A stretch of 64,000 nt of DNA from contig SIJG01000006.1 of the NCBI GenBank assembly GCA_023374025.1, positions 1,069,814 through 1,133,813 on the forward strand, written 5' to 3'. Position numbers and translations under genes: made by a program. This document shows positions 36,163-44,276 of this stretch, in pieces (position 1 is the first letter of the stretch; every line of letters starts with the position of its first letter). The DNA is from Heterodera schachtii (taxonomy: Eukaryota; Nematoda; Chromadorea; Rhabditida; Heteroderidae). The notes beneath the pieces are model-generated. The model saw only the letters and a program-made list of their open reading frames with translations. It searched no databases and was not told the DNA's origin.

Positions 36163-37691
36163 TTATTGCCGAAAAATGATTTTGAGTCGGACGAGATGGT
36201 TCTCCTCGTCTGTTGGAGGACTGTTTCTTTTGAACAGCGCCTCCTTTAGTTGTTTGTTGAGGAGAGTGCTTCCTCTCGGAGCATCTCCTTCAGAATAGCA
36301 GATCATGAAGTGGTGTTTTTCACCACATTTTGGGTACCTCTTTGGTGAGCTGCATTGTTGAGAATTATGCCCTTGCATAAGGCAATTAAAACATCGTTGT
36401 TGATCAGCAAGCCACCTTCTGCGTGCTCCAGGTGTTGGATATTTTGGACACTTGCTTGGTGCGTGTCCCATGTCACTACAGAGAGAACAAAGTGGGTTCG
36501 TTCCTCGTTCTCGAGGAGAGAAGTGTGTTTGTTCTCTCTGATTGACAGTGTTGAATGATCTGTGTATTTGGGGAGACATCATCCCCAAAGACTCATTTCT
36601 GTTGTTGGGTCGCCAATGACCCTGACGAAATTGGTAGGGAGGGAAATTTGTTCCTCTCCCTTGGAAATTGTTCCTCTGAATTTGAGGAGGAAAATTTCGG
36701 GGTTTTTCTTCCCCACGGAAGACTTGTGTACATCTTTGTACTTCTTCCTTCACTTCCACAATGGAAGTGATTGCCTTGCGTAGGTCAGAACAGTCAAATG
36801 TTCCACCTGGACGCAATTCCTTCTCCACCACTTGAGTGAGGAGATGGTATGGCAATTTGGATTTTATCGTGGAGGCCATGAACTTATTCTGTTCATTTTC
36901 TCCAAAATCCGATAATTGTTGACAAATCCTTTCAATGGACTCTGAGAACTGCCTCAGAGATTGAACAGAATCTGACGGTTTAGGAAGATGAAACAATTCT
37001 GATTGGAGTGTCTCCACAATTGACTTCTCATCCCCAAATCTTTTCTTGAGGATTTCTACCACTCGTGGGTAGTTTTCATCTGAAGGCGGGTACAAATCAA
37101 TTGCTCTACGAGCAACTGACTTCTCGGGAAGACATCCCAAGAGATAAATGTGTTTTTTGAAGTCTTCAATTTGAAGACTTTCAACTGAAGTCTCAAAGAG
37201 CTTCCAAAAAAAAGGCCATTCTCGGGGCTCACCCGAGAACTTTGGAAGCGAAATTGGCGGCAGCATCACTTCATGACGTTGCTGAGCCACAACAACTTGT
37301 GCCTGAATGTTTTGAACAGGTTGTTGAACCTGTGCAGGGTGGACGACATCGTCCCCCTGCTCGGAGAGGCCTAAAGCCCCATCAATGGTGTCGAAAGCCC
37401 TCGGGCTTGGTCGGCCCATTCCATGAAGGCTTTTCCTTCAGGTTTGTAGTCTTTGTAGTTTTGCTCTTCCTCCTGAAGAGCAGGACCTTTAACTCGGTGG
37501 AAGACTGCCTCCCACTTGTCATTGTTTTTCTCCAACAATGACACTGCTCGACAGAGATTTTGTCTCTCTGCAAGCAAATCTGTTTTGATTTCCTCAGTAA
37601 AATCTTTTGTTAGATTTTCCTGAGCCGTCTCAATGTACAACTTGAGACGCTTCACAATCGGCGCGATTGTGATTCGTAAGAGTTCACTCAT
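36163..37691 (-). pseudogene. BEL/Pao gag (frameshifted)
   Basis: The first frame starts MSELLRITIAPIVKRLK and stops at 37371. The continuation is in another frame from about 37419 (LPPISLPKFSGEPREWPFFW), the DUF1759-type gag region of Pao elements. Two zinc knuckles follow, CSLCSDMGHAPSKC and CFNCLMQGHNSQQC, both CX2CX3GHX4C. The shift near 37.38-37.40 kb breaks the frame. Confidence 0.85.
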
Positions 37692-37791
37692 CTCTTACGA
37701 ATGTTGGACAAGTTTTGTTCAAAGCTTGGACTTCTCTCAATTGAGGGGGTAAGCTACGACTGGAGCTTGACCCCTACGGGGCTCCAATTTT

Positions 37792-38354
37792 TGTCGCGGA
37801 ATGGACAAAAAATCACTGGAAAGGAAATCTTTCCCTCCAAGGGAATTCTTTCCTTTCCCTGTCCAGCGGTGACAGTGTTGAAAATGCAAGTATTGAATTC
37901 AATATCCAAATGTGGACACTGAAACTGAGAGTTCTCTGTAACTCTCTTAATGACCCAACGGGGGTCAAATTAATGGTCTGTAAGAAAGGGCTCCTGATTG
38001 TCCCTTTTACAGATTGAGAGAAGACTTTTCTCTTACTCTTTATTCAATTGAACACAAATACAAATTGTGTTAAATTGGAGTGAAATCCAAAATGAAGAGA
38101 TGTTCCAAGAAATGGAAGAAGTGATGAGAATGAGAATGGGACGGGCTTTTATACCCTCACAAATCGATGGGGGCGGAGCAAATCACGTGAACAACGCACA
38201 CACAAAAATCGATCGATGACTCATATGGAAAAATAAATGCAAAGGGAAAAGGATGACTCATAATTAAAAGAAGCGACTAAGAGAAAATGGATCGATAAAT
38301 TAATGAACAAAACTAATTAAATGCTTAATGAATTTTATGTCGCTTTCCGCGACA
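37792..38354 (-). repeat. LTR of the BEL/Pao element
   Basis: 563 bp with terminal TG...CA and longer inverted ends TGTCGCGGAA and TTCCGCGACA. A reverse-strand TATAAAAG lies at about 38146-38153. Immediately inside the element a TGGAGCCCCGTAGGGG sequence follows, the likely tRNA primer-binding site. No second copy is present in the window. Confidence 0.85.
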
Positions 38355-38489
38355 GGTGTTTCAAAAAAATTCAGTGTGCCGTCCAAATAACAACCGCAAG
38401 TCTTTGAATTTTTCAAAAAATTTGGAACGAATTGGACCAAAAAGGGAGATATGTCATTTATGGCCGGTAAAACAATGGCACACAAGTCA

Positions 38490-39580
38490 ATGTTTTGGGA
38501 CTGGAGACGAAGGCAATGATGGATGGTGGTGCCCAAATTTCACTGATCAGCGCAAATTTTCTCTATAAATTGGCCACTGAGAAAAATATAAATTTGCATC
38601 AAGCCAACTTCAGCAAATCGTACACAAAAATTTTGGATGTAAACGGAAATCCATTGAAATGCCTTGGCACTGTCACAGTTCCAATTCATCGCAAAGGCCT
38701 GGCTGAACAGAAGAGAACAGAAGATGTGTGTTTTCAACATCACGGAGGCACCGATCGGATTCGATTTGCTTTTGGGAACAAATTCCCTAGGAGACCTGGC
38801 ATTTAGACTTTATGACGCAGTGAATGAAGTGATGGTCCCGTTTGAAAAGGTCAACTCCGAAAGAAAGAACTTCGAAACCGTCATTTATCGAACCAAATTT
38901 GAATGCAAAACACCGAACCGAGAGAAGGCGGACGAACCAAAGAAAGGAAGCAAAAGGAAGAAATCGCCAAAGCAGCAGAAATGTGGAGGCACTGTTTTCC
39001 AATCAGCAGGGCAAGAGAAGCAGCGACAGATGGAGGAAGCAAAACCAAAAATTGATCGAAGGAAAAGGATTTGGAAGCCAACGGCAAAAAAGGAACACCA
39101 CAATCAAGGCGAAACGTATTTGCAATTGAGGACAATTGCACAGAGAGGAAGGGGGAAAGTTTTAAGTGATTCGAAAATTGGGACCGTTCAACAGAAAATT
39201 TTCGTTTCTACGGTTGATCAGGCTGATAACCGTAAAGATTGTGGTGGCGCAAATTCTTTGGGAAATCGAGCTGATATTCGTCGGGGATCGAGCACTTCAA
39301 CTGTTGCGGGAATTCGGGTTGAATCCCTAGGCCAATTTTTGAACGCTTCGCGAAATCGGGCTGATTATCGTCGAACTGAAAATCGACCTTTTGGAATTCC
39401 GCTCTTTCGGCCTTTCTTCACGATCGGCCTAATCACCATTCTCTGCCGAACCTTGGTCGCCTTCCTGCTGGTTGTAGTGAGTGGATGGATTCGAGCGGAA
39501 CCAATGAGACGCTGCTCTGGTCGAACTCCAACCTTTCTCAGCAAAAAAGCAGGGGACGCTTTTTCGTTAGAGGGCCGGGA
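38490..39580 (+). pseudogene. Degenerate retropepsin-like ORF of a second retroelement
   Basis: Two overlapping frames are joined by a one-base shift near 38.70-38.72 kb. The first reads AMMDGGAQISLISANFLYKL and GNPLKCLGTVTVP; the second continues CVFNITEAPIGFDLLLGTNS. This matches a retroviral-type aspartic protease (D(S/T)GAQ...LLG), but the active-site Thr/Ser is Gly (DGG). A basic, repetitive tail of about 200 residues and a hydrophobic segment follow, directly before an LTR-like end at 39581. Probably the remains of a + strand LTR element with a large internal deletion. A domesticated gene is less likely given the shift and lost active site. Confidence 0.65.
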
Positions 39581-39787
39581 TGTTGGATATTTGTGACCTT
39601 TTGTGATTTAAATTATTTTGGCGTTCTGTTGGCGTCCTTTCTTTATTGTTTTGTTAATTTCCTTCCCCCTCAGTTCGTAGTTATTGTGGTTAGTTTTATT
39701 CTGTCTTAATAAATTATTGTACTCTTTCTCCTCCGACTATTTGTGGGCTTCGAATTATATTCAGTTGAGTGAAAGTGTGGTCCAACA
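39581..39787 (+). repeat. LTR (3' end of the + strand retroelement remnant)
   Basis: 207 bp from TGTTGGATATTTGTGACC to GGTCCAACA, with inverted TGTTGGA/TCCAACA termini. It is preceded by a purine-rich AGAGGGCCGGGA, as expected for a polypurine tract. An AATAAA poly(A) signal is at about 39709. No partner LTR is seen upstream in the window. Confidence 0.75.
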
Positions 39788-40007
39788 GTCCCATCCCTTT
39801 CCCCAAAACCCCCTTTCATTTCCAACAATAATTAGAAATGTTTCGATCAAATTCACCCAAATTCCATTATAATCCGTCAGTTCCAGTGCTGCACGGGCAG
39901 CAGCAAAGCGTGCAATGCGCCAAGGACGTGCCAAATGGATTTGCAAGCAAATTAGAATTATTTGCCCCCCCCCTCGGCTATTTTCTTCCATTTTTAGGGG
40001 TGGCAGG

Positions 40008-41067
40008 TGATTTCGCCAGTGAGTGATTTCGCCAGTGAGTGATTTCGCCATTGGGATTTCGCCAGTGATTGATTTCGCCAGCGAGTGATTTCGCCAGTGA
40101 ACTATTTCTTTTTTTTCGGCGTCTGTATTTGATTTCGCCAGTAAGTGAACTCGCCGGTGATTGTTTTCCCCAGATTGGACCAAATTCAACCCATGGGCAA
40201 ATTAATACTATATAAAATTGGATTTCTATAATTTTTAATTTTCTAACATTATAACATTTATATATTCTAACCGAATTCCACTTCATTTCATCAGTTTATT
40301 TATCGCACAAATATTTGGAATACTTTGTTAAAATTATTACATAATTTAAATTGTAATATATTTTTGACTGATTTTCTTAATTTTTAAAAAGTGTAAGTGG
40401 TAGGCACATGCACGTAGGAATTTAAGCAGTTTATGTTGGTCAAAATCAGCGACTAAAGCTTGCAGGTTGTTGTCTTGTCGTATGTATTTTGGCTTCCGTC
40501 GGTCGTGTTGGACCTCTTATGCCATCCGCTAGAGCGGCCTGAAAATCTGCAATTCTGTTTGCTCACATATTATCCCCTTCAATCATTCGCTTAGAAAAAG
40601 ATTCTCCATTTTAAAATCTTTTTTTGTATGCCAAATTTATTCAGTTTAATTGGGTATGAAGAAAGTTAGGCTGATCAAAATAAACAATCAAAAATTCAGG
40701 GAACAGTGAAGTTTGAATTAGCGCGCAAAAATTTACGCCAGTTATGCTATTTGGCGTTATGAGCGTTTTTGTCTAACACTGGGCTTGACCCATAGTGCCG
40801 CTTTTTTTCTTTTTTACCGTCCATGATATAAATGTTATAATGTTAGAAAATTAAAAATTATAGAAATCCAATTTTATATAGTATTAATTTGCCCATGGGT
40901 TTAATTTGGTCCAATCTGGGGAAAACAATCACCGGCGAGTTCACTTACTGGCGAAATCAAATATAGACGCCGAAAAAAAAAGAAATAGTTCACTGGCGAA
41001 ATCACTCGCTGGCGAAATCAATCACTGGCGAAATCCCACTGGCGAAATCACTCACTGGCGAAATCAC
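40008..41067. mobile_element. Foldback element with GATTTCGCCAGTGA end repeats
   Basis: Left arm (40008-40260) and right arm (40829-41067) are near-perfect reverse complements of about 240-250 bp. The outer ~130 bp consist of short direct repeats of GTGATTTCGCCAGTGA, in mirror order on the other side. The ~570-bp centre is AT-rich and without a convincing ORF. No clear target duplication. Probably a non-autonomous DNA transposon of the foldback type. Confidence 0.85.
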
Positions 41068-41453
41068 ATAGCGCCTTTTTAGGTGCTCCAAATTTATGTC
41101 ATAATTGTAAAGTTAAATAACTTGGCACATTCTAATCAAGGGTCATGAATCAGAAAGTGAGGAACAAAATCCTATACAAACTGAAGAATCGCATCCAATA
41201 ATTAACAACTTTATAGGCTTCGTTCAAAAAGCCAACGAAATGCAATACTTTATTTATTTTTATTTTACAAATCATCAACAATACACAGATGAAACACACA
41301 CGAAATGGACTTTATGGCCGTAAATTTGTGAATGGGGGGAAATAAAAACACGTGCAGCACTATAAAAGGCACAGACGGCGATCGAACGTAATTGAAACTG
41401 TCGTAAACATGTAGGACCCGAGCAAGAAGGAGCCAGTGGCAACCATCACATCT
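41068..41453. other. Intergenic stretch, 3' side of the small peptide gene
   Basis: AT-rich, with reverse-strand AATAAA signals at about 41248-41262 that could end the minus-strand peptide gene, and a + strand TATAAAAGG at 41361-41368. No protein-coding signal seen. Confidence 0.4.
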
Positions 41454-41920
41454 TCATGCGGCATTCCCGCCAATCTAAATTCAAAATATTCATTCAGACA
41501 TTCAGAATATGATTCTTTTTTTTACCCGATACGACCCGCCGGGCGAAGGCAATCCAAGACGCACCGAGCCACCAGCTCCACCACCAGCATTGCCGCTGCC
41601 GCCACGTTTGTTGTTGTCAAGCATGAAGGCAGAGTACTTAGCTAAACAAAGAAATTGGAAGTGATTAAAGAAATACTTTTACCCCACATTTGCACCCCTG
41701 ACATTTGCGCCTATGTCCAAAATCGGGTTCAAAATTTAACTAGTTCTTAATTTTAATGCTGTTTAGGCTTTCAGGGCTTGAAAATTTTTTAGTTTGAATC
41801 AGATTTTGGACATAGGCGCAAATGTCCGGAGCGCAAATGTTTGGACTCTGCTGTACTCACCACTCCCAGTGCAAAATACACTAAGAAGATCAAAACCATA
41901 GTATCAACTACAGTGATCAT
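41454..41920 (-). CDS. Candidate small secreted Gly-rich peptide (about 63 aa)
   Basis: Three short phase-0 exons: 41861-41920, 41526-41636 and 41454-41474. The first encodes a signal-peptide-like segment MITVVDTMVLIFLVYFALGV and ends at GTGAGT. The second reads YSAFMLDNNKRGGSGNAGGG, with a possible KR cleavage site, then SVRLGLPSPGGSYR. The third gives IGGNAA and a stop. A reverse-strand TATAAAAG lies at 42047-42054, about 130 bp upstream. The exon 2 acceptor is ambiguous: the better-looking TTTGTTTAG lies 5 nt upstream and would put another frame in phase. The C-terminal SPGGSYRIGGN is faintly like plant CEP-type peptides, but this is speculative. It is divergent from the kinase gene at 42279. 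Confidence 0.5.
41670..41853. repeat. Small inverted repeat in intron 1 of the peptide gene
   Basis: GACATTTGCGCCTATGTCCA near the left end is matched by TGGACATAGGCGCAAATGTC near the right, with degenerate extensions (CACATTTGCACC against GCGCAAATGT). Possibly a short MITE. Confidence 0.6.
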
Positions 41921-42046
41921 TTTGAATAACACCTCCAAAAGTCAGTGAATGTCTTGGACTTCAGCAACAGATAGAAAGGCACGCTGTTCTGCTCAGAGTG
42001 TGGAAAATAATAGTGGAGGAAGTGATGTCGAATCGAAAATACAGCC

Positions 42047-42054
42047 CTTTTATA
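42047..42054 (-). promoter_or_regulatory. TATA box of the candidate secreted peptide gene
   Basis: Reverse-strand TATAAAAG followed by GGGCTG, about 130 bp upstream of the ATG at 41920. Confidence 0.5.
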
Positions 42055-42278
42055 GTTAACTTTAGCATTTAATTTAAATAAAAACGCCTATAAACAACAG
42101 CACGCCACAAATAAGAATTAATTTGAAGCAGCAAAGATTCGTATATAATGCTCCAAAATTTGCTGCTTCCCTTGTCATTCTCCATTCATTTTGTTCACTT
42201 CTACACTAATTTCGGCAACAACGAATTACGCACCGCGGTGGAGCGCGACAACGCCGAAGACGACAACAGCCGCGACAA

Positions 42279-43636
42279 ATGCCGGAGCGCGAGGACGACG
42301 ACGACCTGGTGACGCTGAAACCTGGAACGAAAGTTGGAGGTCGATGGTCCATTGCCAAGGAGCTTGGAAGTGGAGAGTTTGGAACCGTCTTCTTGTGCAA
42401 GGACATCAACGACGGGCGACATGCAGCAATGAAAACGGAGTCAACTGATGCGGACCCATGCATATGGCAGGAGGTGTGGTTTATGGGCATACAGGCATTT
42501 TGTATCCCCCCTTTTTTTGCCATTCTAAAAAGGTTTAATGGTCGGGAGGAAAATGTTGGGGTTCGACTTTGTTTGAGTCCCTTAAATATATTCACTTTTT
42601 ACAGGCTAAAATTATGCGACACTTGGGCCTTCTTCGAGAGGGGGCAGGCGCGGAGCACTTTTGTCGCTGCTTTGACGATGGTCGAGACGTTCAACGGGAT
42701 GCAAAGCGCGGAAAAAAAGTGTCGTTTAACTACATTGTGTGAGTACCGTTCGGAACCTCCGTTATGCCATCAAAATTAATTTTGCCACAACTTTTTCAGG
42801 ATGTCACTGACCGGACGTGGGCTTTACAGTCTCCTGAAGAAGGCGGGCGGAATGTTCAGCCCTGGTACGGCGATTGGCGTGTCGATTCAGCTACTCCATG
42901 CACTGAAGACGCTGCACAGCATCGGCTACCTTCACTTGGACATCAAACCGGAGAACGCCGCAATTGGACGACGGGAAACCAATGAGCGCCAACGGATCTT
43001 CTTAATCGACTTTGGACTTGCGCGCCGATTCATCAGCAGCAAAACCGTGAGATCGCTCCCCCCCCCCCCAATCATTTTTTAAGAACTTATGATTTTTTGT
43101 TTTTTCACAGGGTAAACATAGACGACAGAGGAAAAAGACGCACTTCCGTGGGACGCCGATGTACGCATCGATCTCAGCGCATGCGAGAAGCGACTACTGC
43201 CGAGGAGACGACATCGAGTCCTGGTTCTACATGCTGGTCGACATGTACACCGGTTCACTGCCATGGAGCCGTGTGAGGAGCGAGCACCGGGTGAGTGGGA
43301 GGAGGGCACTTGGACATTTTTGAGTATATTTCATACAATTTTCAGACAGGTAAAATGAAGAGACGCCGTCTAAGCCACAAACCGGAAGAAGTGCGACGAA
43401 AGGCCCTGTCCGACCTGTTGCAGGGATGCCCGGCACAGCTGGGCCCAATCTTGGAACACATTGTGGGTTATTCACACACATTTATCCGATTTCTCCCACT
43501 TCAATTTCCCCTTTTTCAGGACCGCCTGGATTTTTACGACCGACCCAACTACGAATGGATAGAGACGGTTCTGCGCAGTTACCTCGTCGAGAATGGCATC
43601 CAGGAGAACACTTACGACTGGGAGAATGCTGGTTGA
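42279..43636 (+). CDS. Casein kinase 1 superfamily (TTBK-like) protein kinase
   Basis: Six exons: 42279-42468, 42604-42739, 42800-43046, 43111-43290, 43346-43462 and 43520-43636. They start MPEREDDDDLVTLKPGTKV and encode a compact kinase of about 330 residues. Motifs: glycine loop GSGEFGTVFLCKD, ATP Lys in AAMKTES, catalytic loop YLHLDIKPENAAIG, LIDFGLARRF, then GTPMYASISAH in place of APE and DDIESWFYMLVDMYTG. The SIN/GTPxYAS type activation segment and DDIESWFYML are marks of the nematode-expanded CK1/TTBK group. The ATG was chosen because the upstream frame differs and it directly precedes the domain; a TATATAA lies about 135 bp upstream. All catalytic residues are present, so it is probably active. 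Worm members often act in sperm, but no role can be assigned here. Confidence 0.9.
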
Positions 43637-43985
43637 AGAAAAAGAAGAGCGGCGGAAGTTCTATTGTCGCACCGTTTCCATTTCACGTTGTCCGCCCTAT
43701 GTATATGTCTATATTGTACATATGTACTTTACTTGTTCTTGTTCTATTATTGTGTAATAAATAACTCGTGGATTTTAATTTTTTTGATTTTAAGTTGAGA
43801 AATCTGTTAAATTTTTCATTTGAGTGACTTAACATTCATGGAAACGAATGGCACTTTTTCACTTTAGATGGTACGATGAATAGTAGCCATAGGAGGGATT
43901 TATTTATAATTTTTTCAAAAAATCTCGACAGCCGCAAAAAAAGTAAAAACTAAATAATTATCACATAATTTGCGTTATCACTCCA
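43637..43985. other. Intergenic stretch after the CK1/TTBK-like gene
   Basis: Carries an AATAAATAA poly(A) signal at about 43758 for the kinase gene, then AT-rich DNA. Nothing else recognised. Confidence 0.5.
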
Positions 43986-44180
43986 ATGAATGTTTTTCTG
44001 CTTTTTTTAGTGCCGTTGTCCATCAGTGCCATCACTCGCAAAGGTCAAATAAAGGCGAATGATGAGCAAAAACAGGAAAAAGAGCAGTTGGGCACTCAAA
44101 AGTCCGTAGGTGAAATTCAGCAACAATTTTGGCGAAGCCATTTTTATAATAAAGGCCACAATTCTTTTGCAAATAATTGA
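43986..44180 (+). CDS. Small secreted protein candidate (64 aa)
   Basis: A single-exon frame with a clear N-terminal signal peptide (MNVFLLFLVPLSISA), followed by a hydrophilic Lys/Gln/Glu-rich chain ending FYNKGHNSFANN. No Cys residues and no recognised domain. AATAAA overlaps the stop codon region (44180-44185). No convincing TATA was seen. It lies between the kinase gene and the duplicated unc-89 segment. Plausible as a secreted peptide or effector-like protein; a chance ORF is possible at this length. Confidence 0.45.
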   Translation: MNVFLLFLVPLSISAITRKGQIKANDEQKQEKEQLGTQKSVGEIQQQFWRSHFYNKGHNSFANN

Positions 44181-44220
44181 ATAAAATGACTAATAATGGG
44201 AAAGATGAGACTTAAGCCTT

Positions 44221-44228
44221 TATAAAAG
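44221..44228 (+). promoter_or_regulatory. TATA box upstream of the duplicated unc-89 tail
   Basis: TATAAAAG, 72 bp before the duplication breakpoint (44300) and 49 bp before an ATG that opens the duplicated exon in frame. It belongs to non-duplicated DNA. Confidence 0.5.
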
Positions 44229-44276
44229 CAGGTTCAGAGATGGCATCTCTCAAAAAAGGTCAGTCAAAGCATTTGA

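Larger units (their letters stand above)
33274..38354 (-). mobile_element. Truncated BEL/Pao LTR retrotransposon
   Basis: Minus-strand element with one LTR (37792-38354), gag (37691 to 36163), a protease trace, RT flank, RNase H and integrase. The RT core is missing: the RT-flanking segments before and after it meet near 35.21 kb. The reading frame is broken near 37.38 kb, in 36.05-36.17 kb and near 35.85 kb. The 3' end stops in the integrase C-terminal part at VEATLN, so the second LTR is absent. The element is dead. It separates copy 1 of the duplication from the downstream genes. Confidence 0.9.

Noticed and set aside
41361..41400. A + strand TATAAAAGG that could start an antisense transcript
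   Set aside because: The first downstream ATG is followed immediately by TAG and no coding exon is seen; kept only as a note.
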